From Batillaria attramentaria (lineage: Eukaryota > Mollusca > Gastropoda > Batillariidae): 64,000 bases of DNA. The first letter of the stretch is position 1. Each line of letters starts with the position of its first letter. This document shows positions 35,701-45,936 of the stretch, piece after piece. The notes under the pieces are model-generated. The model was not told the DNA's origin. It saw only the letters and a list, made by a program, of their open reading frames with translations, and did no database searches. The stretch lies in the NCBI GenBank assembly GCA_018292915.2, contig JACVVK020000221.1, forward strand, positions 1,035,557 through 1,099,556, read 5' to 3'. Position numbers and translations under genes: made by a program.

Positions 35701-38277
35701 CGCATCGGTCATGTATATTGTGCTAAGAGGTGCACTTCTCAGTTGTTGTTTTTTTGTTGTTGTTTTTGTGGTCTTGGTTTTTTTGTAAGATTACTTGTTG
35801 ATTTGTTGGTAAAACTGATTTTATAGTAACGCAACCTGGTGCCCATCTCAACGAATGTAACTGCAGAATCACTAGCTTTGCTGTGTTTGTTGGATTTTTA
35901 CTGGCTATTCCCGTGGAACTCCCTCATCTTATGGTGCATCTAGAAGCATGTAGCTCCAACAAACTGTGGCAGTTGCTGGAGGAAGTAGATGGAGATCTTG
36001 ACTGCACTGTGTGTAAAATCATGCTGGGTGCACTTGTCACTGTGTGTGCAGCATTGAGGGCTTTGTATCTAAGTGTGAGCATGGTCAGGGCCGCAGCAGC
36101 ACAGACCGACAGTTTCTTTTCATCAACCGCAGACCATGTGATGCAACGAAGGTGAGTGATCTGTTTGCCTAGGTAATATTCCATAACTGTGCAGTCTTAC
36201 TTTTACCTTACTGGATCATGTGTGCTGTCCCTGAAGCATTCTACAGAAAAGATTGCTGCAAGAGACATCGAGGACAACCCACAAATTTATCTGCACTTGT
36301 TGCTTCTTTCAGCAGACAAGTTAACCAGTTTTAACTACAATTAAACTGTTGTTCATCAAGACAAAATCCTGAATGGGGTCAGACATTTCATTAAATTTGA
36401 TTTTTTTTTTTCATTTAGTTTTATTTTAAGGAACAATTTTCTTGTAATTGTAACAGACATAATAAAGCATCTTGAATACACTGGAGAATGTTATTTTTTA
36501 CTGAGTCATTCAGGCAGTACAGATTCCCATGGTTTCCAACACGTATCTTTGTGCAGATTCTGAAAGTGATAAATGAAGTTTATCACAGCTATAACCGACA
36601 CCAGTACCCATTTATTGTCCTCCTCATCACAATGGCTAAAGGTAAGAGTCAGTTCAGTTCAGTGTTTCTGCTCTTGGGAAAACCCACATGCGCTCCACCC
36701 CATCTCTCAGTAATCTCCCCAGTGTTGTAGAAACTGTTACAGTGTTGGTTTGGCGTACACAGGCCCTGTCCTGCCCTTTTTTTGGTTCGACCATGGGCCA
36801 CTTCCTCCTTGCAATGCCTCTGCTCTGCAGGCTGTTCAATGAAATGATGACTGAGGCTTTGTTTATGCAGCATGTGTCAGACCTGTAACCATCTTTCGAC
36901 AGATTTGTTGGAAAGACAGATATTTGTAAACATGTTTATCACTTTATGTCTGTTGGATCAATCACTAGAATTTTAATGTGGACCTTGTGTGTGTATTTGA
37001 TATTCTTGCACAGCTCTTTTGCCCATGTTGCAGAATCAGTTGATGTGAATGTGACACCTGACAAACGTCAAATCTTCGTTGAAGGAGAGAAGATTTTGCT
37101 GGCAACCCTGAAGGTGTGTACGTGAATACCATAGACTAATTCGTTTGAAAATGTATTAGTTTCTGCCGTTTCTGGGAGTTGTATTAGTTTCCTAGTAATT
37201 CTTGTATAATTGAGCTAGCTCATCACTACTGTATGTCCTGCGTGGGTCCTTTTTAATGTGCAAAGAGTTTGAAGGCCAAAGAATTCTTTATTACCAAAGA
37301 TGAAAAAAATACCATGGCAGGCATCTTAGCACTGGTTTCATCCAGGGAGCTAGAAACTGAAGGAGAGGGATTGTTTCCGTAATCAATACTACACAGTACA
37401 ATGTCCTTCCTCCACAGACATCACTGATAAAGATGTATGAACCAACAACATCCATACTGCGAGTGAATTTGGTCCCAACTCAAGCAGGTGAGTTGCCTTC
37501 TGCAACACTAAATATGGAGACATGATATATGTGATGGGCCCCTCACTAAAATGTAACTAGAGAGGCAAAAGCCTCCATGGCTCCCTTGTGACATGGGTTA
37601 AGGTCATTCAAAATAGTATGTTTGTAAAAATCTTATCACTATCATCAAGCCAAGTAAGGTGTTTCTGGTGTTCTTAGTTCCTGGCAATATTACACTTTTC
37701 CCCAAAACTGACTATATGGCCTTGACCTTGGGCCAAGGTCATTCAAATAAGATATCAATGTCTATCATTACACCAAGTTGGATGCCTCTAGTATTTGTAG
37801 TTTCTCCAAAAACGGTAATATTGAAATTCACAACAGACAGCTTTAATGACTCAAGGTCAAGGTCATTTAAAGTGGTATGGGTATATAGTTCTTATCAATG
37901 TCTATTAGCATGGGAAGTTTGGCGCCTCTGCTGTTTGTTGTTTCTGAGAAAATGCCAATGTTACGGTTTCACAAAAATAGCTTGTACGGACTTGACCTTG
38001 ACACAAGGCTATTGAATACATGTATATCTGTTAAGTTCTTATCAATGTCTATCACCATATAAAGTTTAAAACCTCTGGTTTTTGTAGATTCCAAGAAAAT
38101 GCCAATGCAAAATTTTAAAACAGACAGCTTTAGTGACCTTGACCTTGAGTCAAGGTCATTCAACATGATATGTTTTGAAAGGTCTTACGGCTGTCTATAG
38201 GCATGCCAAGTTTGGTGCCTCTGCTTTTTGGCTCCCTTGTGTAACAATGGGAGTCTATGTTATAACCCTCCGTCGTC

Positions 38278-38308
<31 letters not shown>

Positions 38309-41300
38309 CTGTGGGTGTCTGTGGGTGTGTCCGCAGTAAACCTTAACATTGGCATTTTCTCAGAATCTACAAAGAGCAGAGTCACCAAACTTGGCATGCC
38401 GATAGACAGCCATAAGACCTTTCAAAATATATCATTTTGAATGACCTTGACTCAAGGTCAAGGTCACTAAAGCTGTCTGTTTGAAAAGTTTACATTGGCA
38501 TTTTCTTGGAGTCTACAAATACCAGAGGTTTTCAACTTTGCATGATGATAGACATTGATAAGAACTTTACAGATATACATGTATTCAATGGCCTTGTGTG
38601 AAGGTCAAGGTCAGACAAGCTATTTTCCGCATTTCCGTAGAAAACCTTAACATAGGCATTTTCTCAGAATCTACAAACAGCACAGGCACCAAATTTGGCA
38701 TGCTGATAGACAGCCATAAGACCTTTCAAAATATATCATTCTGAGTGACCTTGACTCAAGGTCAAGGTCACTAAAGCTGTTTGTTTGAAAAATTTACATT
38801 GGCATTTTCTTGGAATCTACAAAAACCGGAGGTTTTAAACTTTGCATGATGATAGACATTGATAAGAACTTTACAGATGTACATGTATTCAATGGCCTTG
38901 TGTCAAGGTCAAGGCTGTACAAGCTAATTTCGGCATTTCCGCAGTAAACCTTAACATGGGCATTTTCTCAGAATCTACAAAAAGCAGAGGCACCAAACTT
39001 GGCATGCCTATAGACACACACACACACACACACACACAGACGACGGAGGGTTATAACATAGACTCCCATTGTTACACAAGGGAGCCAAAAATGACTTTTC
39101 ACAAGACCTTCACGATAATGATTTTTGCCGTGATTTACTGCAGTACACATTTACTGTCATTTAGGAAATGGGCCTAAGCACCATGAATTTGGTAAGTGCT
39201 TTGGTCCTTCTTCCAGGTAATAATACACATCTGCTTGATGAAATTTTTTTTTTTTTTTTTCCTTGTTTATCTTCTGTAACTGTTTTGCTGTCTGTGCAAA
39301 ACTTTCCATTGTTTCCTTAGGGTCAAACATGCCTGTGAATGGTTCTGCATCCAAGGATGAGCACACAGCTCATTCCGTTTCTTCTGACCAGGCTCAAGTC
39401 AGGTGAGCCGCAAATTTGATGTTTGTATTTGTGGCCTGCAAAAATTTTGATCAGTTCCAAGGGTTAGCTGTGTGACAGTTCTACTGATCTACATGAACCA
39501 GTACAAATCTACATTTGGCACAGGGCTTTTCATAGACAGAGATGGTGATAAATCTTGTCATAGTTGTTTCTGCTCTTTAAAACTTATTTTCATGTTCTGT
39601 AATGCATTTCAGGTTGGGAGCACCTGTCAGTACTGTGGACCCAAAGGTAAGATGCAGCTCTTTCTTTGAATATGGATCACAATGGTGTGTGTGCACGTGC
39701 GTGTGTAGAGGTGTATACATGTATGTATGCTTGTATGGTGTGGTTGTGTGTGTGTGTGGGTGCACACATTGAACTTAATCCCTTTTTCAATTACCCTGTT
39801 GGCATTGTTTCTCTTTAAAAAAATCCATTTTTCAAATTGTTTTAAACTAAAGTTGCTATGGTGCTTCACGGGAAAAAAGGTAAATTGCAAGCCCTGTGTT
39901 TTCAGCAAATTATTTCCTTACTTAAAATTTTTTTTAGTCATCTAACTGTGGATGAAGGTTGCCTCTTTGTGGTTGCAGGATGGAGCTTTGAGTTCACTGG
40001 CCAGACTGAAACGGTCTTTTTCCAGTGCATTTGACAGAAGTGATCGGAACAGTGTGGGATCTTCACCAGCTGCAGCTCAGCCTGACAAACGTACCACTTA
40101 CTTATGTTTATCCTGAAGCGTTTTTTTGTTTTTTTTCCCCGTGAGTTTCGGTAGCCACACAGAATTGGCTGGAAAGTGATATGATACCAGTGTCTGGTTT
40201 GGTTTGGTATGATTTGGTTTGGTGGGTGGTTTGGTTTGGTTTGGTTTGGTTTGGTTTTGTTCATGACTTATACATCTGAGATTTAGATCAAATACTACAG
40301 CATTTCTGTAGTGAGGGATATATGTATTTTACTGATTTTGCATTTAGGAGATTTGACACAAACAAAAAAAAAAATAAGAAAAAGAAATGACCATGAAAAA
40401 AAAAATGATTAGACCATTGGAAATAGCATTTCCTGTACTCTCGTTTGAAACAAGTATCTCAAAATAACCAAAAGGCAGCTTAGGACTCATACCATAGTGG
40501 ACAGTCACATCTATGATATTAATTTTGACTCTGCAGAAAGAAAGCTGGACAAATTCTTCAAGAAGAGCAACAGCACACCACCATCCCTTGCATCCGAACC
40601 AGGAGCCATCAAACAGTACTTGTCATCGTTCTCTTCACCGTTCAAGACATCGCAGAGAAGCACTGACTCCGAGGCAGGCTCCCCCAAAAGACTTGACTCA
40701 GTGGATGTCATTTTCGTTGAACACACAGCAGCTGGTTCAGTATCTGTAGAGACGTCTTCAAGTCTGGAACACCCTGCCAGTGATTCTCATGGTGATGCTA
40801 TATGTGGTGTATCTCATTCTGATGGTGCACAAGATGAATGTGATGGTGTGAAGAATCCGCAGAATCTCGCTGATGGAGTCGTGCCATCCGAAAGTCACGT
40901 GAGGGTTTTGTTTCAAGATGGTGCTGCAGTAGAAACTGACTGCTCCAAGTATGGTGTGATAGAGGGGAATGAGGATAAAATCACGCAGAGTTCAGAAAGT
41001 ATTCAGACTGGTAACAGCGGGGTATCAAAGGGTACTCAGGACACCTGCAGAGAGGACCAGACTCCATCAATCAAGAGTGCAGCAGATAGCAGCTTAGGTG
41101 AATCATCTGTTCATTTTAGAACTTTTCAGAAAGGCATTTCCCACAACTGTGACAATGGCTCTAGCAGTTCTTTTGCTGCAGTGGGTGTTGAAGGCTGCTC
41201 AGTATCAGATCTGAAAAGCTCGTTTGAAGCGCAGTCTGACAGCTGTCAAAATGAAGTTTCGCAGACAGATAACAGCAACAGTTGTAAGTCTACAGTAGAT

Positions 41301-43841
41301 TCAGTGTCAGGAGGTCATGAAGGTCAGCTGAATCAAGTGCCTCCGCTCTCCGTCACGGTCACTGAGTTTGTAAGTTTCATAGAGTTTGCTCTTCTTTTGT
41401 CGTGTACACTGTCAAAAGTTTGCAACATTTAACTTTAAGCCAATGTGATTTTGTTACTGATACTACTTTTTCTACATGTCATTTGGTAAAAAAAGAAAAA
41501 GAAAAAAAAAAGGTGCAAATACTTATCAAGTCCAGGGCCCTCTGGTCCTTTTACAAAATAATAGTAATTTTTAGTAGTGTTTTGTTTTCTTCGTTAGTTT
41601 ATATCAAGGGTTTGACTCATTTGTTGAGAATGAAACAGTTTATCAGGATATGTGCTTTGATCATTTTCAGTGTAAGAAACGAAAAAGTGCTGTGTGCTTG
41701 GAGATTCTTTGATAAGATAAATTCTTATTATCAGGACCAGCGTGAAGTTCAGCCAAGGCAAGGGACAGAACTTCCATTCTCCTTTCAGAGGCTGCGTGAA
41801 TGTTTATCTTCCCCAGAAATGCATCGTAAGTCTTGCATTTGTTTTGATATGTGATAAGACAGTTGACAAAGAGTGCGTTTTTCTTCTTGTTGTAGTCTTA
41901 TTTTTGGCAAATTTCCTATGGGCAGGTGATAGTCTTATACACTGAGTCACTATTGACATTGTTGTCCTGAATTTTTTATGGTGGTCTGTTACAGGGGTTT
42001 GTTGAACTTTGGATTTTTGAATTCTCTGGAGTGGTTTTCATTTAACCAGATCACAATAAGCTTAAAAAAAAAAATCGTTTCAGGTGCTAAGGGGGAGAAG
42101 AAGGGATTTTCGCGTTCCTTCCGAGCCAAGATTTGCCCTGATGATAACAGATCGGCTGAAGAAGAATTACAGCGTGAAATCAGGTAGAGGCGTTCTGCCA
42201 AACGCATCTGTATTTGTGATACTGAAGAATTATTTGTGTGTTGTTCAGGCTTACAAATGACCTGTTGAGAACATACTGTACACATTTAGTTTTTGCACAT
42301 TTTGTTTTGAATTTTCTGCATGGCTATTGTCCTTGCGTGTGTCATACTAGAAATGTTTCTGGGGGGGGGGGGGGGGGGGGGCAGTGCCTTGGTTGTGTTT
42401 ATAACTAACATACGGTCAGAGTTTTGATTATATGAATTATTTTGTTTTCAGCAAGGACATGTTTGAAAAGATGAAGGTGCTGGGACAGGTAAAGAAATTC
42501 AGAAAATATTTTAGTACACATAATACCTTCTTTGCTTATGACTTTCACTTTGACCTATTAGAAGACCTGTGTATGTGGATAACCCGGGATATTGGAAATG
42601 GGGAGCAATGCCAGTTATAAGCTAAGAGTGAATGTTGCATGTTTGAACTCAGAAGATTTAGGGGAAGAAAGGTTAAAAAAAAAGAAAAAAAAAAAAGGTG
42701 CAGAATTTATTTTTTATTGCTTACCTTCAGGTATAACCACTCAATGATTTACTCATCCAGCCAGGTAGAGGGGACTGGGATTTTTCAAACCTCGGAAAAG
42801 TAACAGATTTCACGTTTGTTTGATTTTCTTTTCTTTCTTTTGTTTTTGTGGTTTGCAGTTTAACCTGGGCTTCATCATTGCCAGGAGTGGACAGGACCTG
42901 TTCATTGTGGACCAGCACGCCACAGATGAGAAATACAACTTTGAGATGCTGCAGAGGAACACAGTCTTACAGAGTCAACCACTCATCCAGTTAGTCTGAC
43001 AGATATCTTTGTTTATAGACTGCTTCAAGGCCTGCTGTAAGCCTTTTGCAGGCTTCATGTAAAACAGTTTTACTTACCTGTACGCATGAGAAAGTCTACC
43101 AGTATCTTGAGGTTCGTTGAGCTCTAAATGCAATGCATTGATGTTTGCTGGCCGTGGGAACAAGTTGAAGGAAAACTCCAAAACGGTGAAGCTCTCCCTA
43201 CTCAGCTGTGAGACAAGAACTGCTGTGCATTTCATCTGCTGTTTGCTAAATGCCAGCCTATGTTGGGCGGTAACTGGGCATGTGTCTTTTGAGGTGATTC
43301 TGAGTGAAAGACTGCCAATGGAGAAGAGAGAATCATAAAACAACAACATAACGCCCTTTGATGTTTCTGCAGGTGTGTTGCCTTCATCAGAATGTCAGAA
43401 AGGCTGTTTCTAATTCTGTTGCAGCCCTCAGTGCTTGGAACTGACAGCGAGCAATGAGATCATCCTTATGGATAACCTGCACATCTTCAAAAAGAACGGC
43501 TTTGATTTTGTGATAGATGAAGAGGGTAAGTTTAGTGGAGCCATACAACTTTCTGAGACTTGGCAAGGCTGTAACTGTGCATGTAATCTAGTGCCTAGCA
43601 TTTTCTTACAGCACTGAATAGTTTTTCAAATTCAAATTCAAATCTTTATTGTTTAGGCCGTCGGCCCATCACAAAGGAGGTAGGCATACATTTTCCGTGA
43701 GATTACTATTACTACATGTTGCTAGCATTTTTGAAACAAAATACAAAGCATACAAAATATAGAAGGATACCTTGCATTCTGGAAGTTACAAACACTGGAA
43801 GAAGTCTATAATTATGCACGCTGTGTAACGGACATGGACGG

Positions 43842-43872
<31 letters not shown>

Positions 43873-45936
43873 CTCTCTCTCTCTCAGTCTTAGGCACCCC
43901 TTGCCCAATCCCCCAACTGAAAACCAGACACACACCGGTGCCTGCCCACACATGCACATGCCATGCACACACGTGTGCACATGATACACCCACACTATGA
44001 GTGTGACACGACGACGACGGTTTGTGTCCATTAAAATGATGACCCAGTTCCCTCTAATGAAATACTGGTTGTGTCACTGACAGCTCCTCCTACACAACGA
44101 GTCAAGCTCAAGTCATCCCCTGCCAGCAAGAACTGGAACTTTGGAAAAGATGGTAAATATTTTTATATACATGTAGTTTCATAAGTTTTGTTTTGAAAAA
44201 AAAAATCTACGAAATAAGTGCGTTAATTTCTTTCTATAAAGCAGGATACTTTTCATTGTATTCATCCACAGATTATGTGGTTTATCTGAGCTGTGTAGAT
44301 TTCTGTATGTGTCCTGCATACCTCACCATTTTGCTCTTTTGATTTCAGATATTGAAGAACTGATTTTCATGCTCACTGACTCGCCCGTAAGTCTGTTAGG
44401 CTTTTTCTCGGGGTTTTGGATAGGATATCAACTTTTTCTACAGTTCTCTGGAATTGTTGAAATGCAGATTTGAATCCTTTGTATTCATCATATCAGAATG
44501 ATTAATTCTCTTCAGTAGGGTTTAAAATGTTAAAGTGACAGTAAAATACAGTTTTAAAAAAAAAGTTGGCAAGGCAGGTGTCCTGATCTTTTTTTAGTAG
44601 TGGCATTTTCTGAAATTATTATCTGTAACAGGGTATAATGTGTCGCCCATCCCGTGTGAGAATGATGTTTGCATCCAGAGCTTGCCGCAAGTCCATCATG
44701 ATTGGAACAGCCCTCAACCACGCCGAGATGAAGAAGGTTGGTGAGGCTGATGACAGTAGTGGTACTGACTATACTTTCCTTTTACAGTTCTGGCTTTTTT
44801 TTTTCTTTTTCTTTTTTTTTTTGTTTGGGGGGGGGGGGGGGGTCTAATTTCAAAATTTCCAGGAATCAGAACAATTTCTCAGACCTGTGAAAACTTAGAC
44901 CAGGAAAGAAGTGAAGTCGTGCAGGTTTCAACAAATCAGCAACAACAAAAGTGTAGCATAGCACCTGTGTGTCTTTCTAGACTTTATTAATCCTCTATCA
45001 AGTTAACACATGTATTAATAAAGCAAATTTTTTTACAAGCTGGCATGTTGCTCAGCATTTTTATTTTTATCCATCATGCAAGGTTATTTCATTTTCTGAA
45101 ATAGCTCTGAAATAAGCAGATGTGTTTATGATTCCAACAGATTTCTTTTGTCAGGGAGATATGCATAGATTGTTCCCAGTTCATGTCCACTTGCATTCGT
45201 TTTTGGTGTCCAGCTGGGTTGGGTTACCTCCCCTGGTCTGTTGCTGAGGAGTTCCGTGACTCATTGTGTGTGGATCTAAGCAACACAGAAAGCAGTATGG
45301 AATCATCTATAATATGTATTTTGGTTGTTTTCTACTGTATCTGTTGAGTTCACTGTTCTTCTTTGTGCAGCTGCTGAGCCATATGGGAGAGATTGAGCAG
45401 CCATGGGTAAGTAAAATTTTGTTTGTTCTGATAATGTGTGAGGGAAAATCTGTGCTGTTGGTTTCTTTAGCTTTTTCCAAACATGATGTTGGTCATGTGG
45501 AAAAGAAATATCCTTAAGGTTGTGTGTATAGGAATGTGTGGTATTGGGGCTCTGAAAATGTCCACAATGGCAGTACACAAGAAAATGATCAAAGAGTACA
45601 ATTGTATTGTAATTAATAAGGTTTCCTTTTCTGGTTACATGTGCGTGTGTCCAGATTTTATTATTTGCCAGAGGTTTTAAATCTTGTAAGTTTTGTACTT
45701 CAGTTTTGTACTACTTGTACATTTGTGTGTACAGCAGGAGATAAGCTGTAAGGTTTCGAAATTCTGCGTATGCAGTAAGGCATGTTTGAACTTCTTTCCG
45801 TGTTACTGTTAGGGCACTCCTCCTAGCACACCATGTTTTATGGACCAGGCTAAACCTGTCTTGTCATCCACAGAACTGTCCCCATGGGCGACCCACAATG
45901 CGACATCTGATCAACCTTGACATGCTGCCAGTCTGA
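29689..45936 (+). CDS. PMS2: Mismatch repair endonuclease PMS2 (26 exons)
   Basis: MutL-family subunit that pairs with MLH1 (MutL-alpha) and nicks the discontinuous strand during post-replicative mismatch repair in the nucleus. With one base removed in exon 6 the exons total 3015 nt, 1004 aa (human PMS2 has 862). GHKL ATPase motifs: KELVEN with catalytic Glu56 and metal-binding Asn60, DNGSGV from 85, GFRGEAL 120-126, GTT from 169. Linker about 372-748, much longer than usual because of one 833-nt exon. The C-terminal endonuclease part has QFNLGF about 824, [12 protein letters not shown] 842-853 (the DQHAx2Ex4E metal site), ACRKS 954 and CPHGRP 986. Every junction is GT-AG and phases agree throughout. 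Exon 6 has one extra A, so the genomic frame as read stops after 234 residues. The start is the ATG at 29689; an in-frame ATG at 29983 is an alternative (980 aa). Confidence 0.95.
29976..30118 (+). CDS. PMS2: PMS2 exon 2
   Basis: Encodes the ATPase N-terminus: [15 protein letters not shown] and [15 protein letters not shown], near-identical to human PMS2. Contains the alternative start ATG at 29983. Donor GTAAAC. Confidence 0.95.
31013..31307. repeat. Dispersed repeat, second copy of 6559-6835
   Basis: Lies in PMS2 intron 2, next to the LINE fragment. Shared blocks include AAGGGTATCTCACCATTCA and GCAACAAGCCACAG. Confidence 0.75.
31330..31690 (+). mobile_element. LINE ORF2 C-terminal remnant, PMS2 intron 2
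   Basis: About 115 codons are open and end in TAA at 31681-31683. The frame reads [20 protein letters not shown], then [11 protein letters not shown] and [11 protein letters not shown]. This is the usual end of LINE reverse-transcriptase proteins (Y/F-K-x2-x-G-xxPxYL...SFS..a..WNxLP...S...FkxxLk..L). Upstream RT motifs are absent, so it is a 5'-truncated dead copy. Confidence 0.75.
32193..32279 (+). CDS. PMS2: PMS2 exon 3
   Basis: Encodes [20 protein letters not shown] and EEKNFEGL, ATPase motif II. Acceptor TTTGCAG, donor GTGAGT. Confidence 0.95.
32780..32882 (+). CDS. PMS2: PMS2 exon 4
   Basis: Encodes [15 protein letters not shown] and [16 protein letters not shown], the ATP-lid motif. 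Acceptor TTCTGCAG, donor GTTGGT. Confidence 0.95.
33119..33500 (+). mobile_element. Second tRNA-derived SINE family, PMS2 intron 4
   Basis: The head has GGTGGTCTAGTGGTTAAG (A box) and GGGTTCAAGTCCC (B box). The body has CGGGCTGATCGTCGGGGGTT, CTCCGGCTTCCTC, TAGCTGAGCTGACC and CACCACGTGATTGTAATG. The end is CGGCGCTTTGAGCCGATTTA, AAAGC and (ATT)n. Distinct from the tRNA-Arg-like family in every block. Confidence 0.82.
33676..33778 (+). CDS. PMS2: PMS2 exon 5
   Basis: Encodes [18 protein letters not shown] and [13 protein letters not shown], matching the human VGTRLMFDHNGKI region. Ends in phase 0 at GTAGGA. Confidence 0.92.
34196..34425 (+). mobile_element. Second SINE family, 5'-truncated copy, PMS2 intron 5
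   Basis: Aligns with 33300-33490: AAATAAATGCAGTTCTAAA, GCTGAGCTGAC, CACCACGTGATTGTAATGTG, CGGCGCTTTGAGCCGATTCA, AAAGCGCCTATACGATACTC. Confidence 0.82.
34689..34859 (+). CDS. PMS2: PMS2 exon 6, with +1 frameshift
   Basis: Encodes [20 protein letters not shown] and [12 protein letters not shown] (residue 209). After that AA at 34815-34816 shifts the frame. Skipping one A gives [15 protein letters not shown], which matches human SAGIRVSCTNQ, and exits in the phase that exon 7 needs. Donor GTAGGT. Confidence 0.93.
35290..35368 (+). CDS. PMS2: PMS2 exon 7
   Basis: In corrected phase encodes [17 protein letters not shown] and NIFGPKQ, matching human GGSPSIKENIGSVFGQKQ. In the phase delivered by the uncorrected exon 6 it meets TAA at 35320-35322. 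Confidence 0.93.
35591..35688 (+). CDS. PMS2: PMS2 exon 8
   Basis: Encodes [17 protein letters not shown] and [14 protein letters not shown] is conserved with human. Acceptor TTTACAG, donor GTAATA, phase 2. Confidence 0.92.
36052..36151 (+). CDS. PMS2: PMS2 exon 9
   Basis: Encodes [21 protein letters not shown], almost identical to the human transducer-domain sequence (catalytic Lys loop region). Donor GTGAGT. Confidence 0.95.
36557..36641 (+). CDS. PMS2: PMS2 exon 10
   Basis: Encodes [18 protein letters not shown]. Acceptor GTGCAG, donor GTAAGA, phase 1. Confidence 0.95.
37034..37113 (+). CDS. PMS2: PMS2 exon 11
   Basis: Encodes [20 protein letters not shown] and ILLATLK, the conserved VDxNVTPDKR of MutL proteins. 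Donor GTGTGT. Confidence 0.95.
37418..37487 (+). CDS. PMS2: PMS2 exon 12
   Basis: Encodes [12 protein letters not shown], which matches human TSLIGMFD at the end of the N-terminal domain. Donor GTGAGT, phase 1. Confidence 0.9.
37550..39090. repeat. Large foldback repeat in PMS2 intron 12
   Basis: The block GGCTCCCTTGTGTAACAATG to ACCCTCCGTCGTCTG (38229-38280) is inverted at 39035-39088. Inside both arms, modules of about 150-300 bp repeat (GGCATTTTCTCAGAATCTAC, ACCAAACTTGGCATGC, GACATTGATAAGAAC). AAGGTCA half-sites recur, as in TCAAGGTCAAGGTCA at about 37853, 38453 and 38758. (GT)n/(AC)n tracts mark the inner and outer ends. Non-coding; probably a foldback or complex MITE. Confidence 0.75.
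39321..39402 (+). CDS. PMS2: PMS2 exon 13 (linker)
   Basis: 82 nt, phase 1 in and 2 out, encoding [18 protein letters not shown]. It is not conserved in sequence and is supported by clean GT-AG sites and phase agreement on both sides. Confidence 0.75.
39613..39646 (+). CDS. PMS2: PMS2 exon 14 (linker micro-exon)
   Basis: 34 nt, encoding [11 protein letters not shown] between ATTTCAG and GTAAGA. Phase-compatible with both neighbours; no family conservation. Confidence 0.7.
39979..40090 (+). CDS. PMS2: PMS2 exon 15 (linker)
   Basis: Encodes [19 protein letters not shown], analogous to human VSISRLREAFSLRHT. The donor taken is AAAC|GTACCA, which is weak. Upstream GT sites in the same phase (for example at 40043 or 40053) are possible alternatives. 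Confidence 0.75.
40537..41369 (+). CDS. PMS2: PMS2 exon 16 (long linker exon)
   Basis: A single 833-nt open exon of 277 codons, rich in Ser, Asp, Glu and Gln, as expected for the disordered linker. Starts [11 protein letters not shown] and ends SVTVTEF before GTAAGT. It explains most of the extra length over human PMS2. Many SQ/TQ and SP sites are potential kinase targets. Confidence 0.88.
41735..41825 (+). CDS. PMS2: PMS2 exon 17
   Basis: Encodes [17 protein letters not shown], corresponding to human VVPLDFSMSSLAKRIKQ. Its 91 nt convert phase 0 into the phase 1 that exon 18 requires, which confirms it. Confidence 0.85.
42084..42183 (+). CDS. PMS2: PMS2 exon 18
   Basis: Encodes [20 protein letters not shown] and QREI, matching human [23 protein letters not shown]. 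Donor GTAGAG. Confidence 0.95.
42452..42488 (+). CDS. PMS2: PMS2 exon 19
   Basis: 37 nt encoding [13 protein letters not shown], matching human SKTMFAEMEIIGQ. Donor GTAAAG. Confidence 0.93.
42859..42989 (+). CDS. PMS2: PMS2 exon 20 (endonuclease motif)
   Basis: Encodes [20 protein letters not shown] then [12 protein letters not shown]: the DQHAx2Ex4E endonuclease metal site is complete. Donor GTTAGT after ATCCA, phase 2. Confidence 0.97.
43425..43525 (+). CDS. PMS2: PMS2 exon 21
   Basis: Encodes [18 protein letters not shown] and [15 protein letters not shown], matching human [16 protein letters not shown]. Donor GTAAGT. Confidence 0.95.
43620..43800 (-). mobile_element. Possible antisense LINE 3' end, PMS2 intron 21
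   Basis: TTCAAATTCAAATCTTTATTG reads in reverse as CAATAAAGATTTGAATTTGAA, an end form common for non-LTR elements. No coding part is visible. A (CA)n(CT)n tract follows at about 43842-43886. Confidence 0.3.
44084..44152 (+). CDS. PMS2: PMS2 exon 22
   Basis: Encodes [20 protein letters not shown], matching human AKLISLPTSKNWTF. Donor GTAAAT. Confidence 0.93.
44349..44386 (+). CDS. PMS2: PMS2 exon 23
   Basis: 38 nt encoding [13 protein letters not shown], matching human DVDELIFMLSDSP. Donor GTAAGT. Confidence 0.95.
44632..44736 (+). CDS. PMS2: PMS2 exon 24
   Basis: Encodes [20 protein letters not shown] and [15 protein letters not shown], nearly identical to human; includes the ACR motif of the endonuclease site. 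A T run/G run follows in the intron at about 44798-44842. Confidence 0.97.
45371..45406 (+). CDS. PMS2: PMS2 exon 25
   Basis: 36 nt encoding [12 protein letters not shown], matching human LITHMGEMDHPW. Donor GTAAGT. Confidence 0.95.
45874..45936 (+). CDS. PMS2: PMS2 exon 26 (terminal)
   Basis: Encodes [20 protein letters not shown], then TGA. CPHGRP is the C-terminal metal-site motif. Possible poly(A) signals downstream are ATTAAA at 46334 and AATAAA at 47649. Confidence 0.95.
   Translation, partial: NCPHGRPTMRHLINLDMLPV

Noticed and set aside
29689..45936. PMS2 as a processed or decayed pseudogene
   Set aside because: All introns and splice sites are intact, all catalytic motifs are present, and only one base is out of place; a pseudogene should show more damage.
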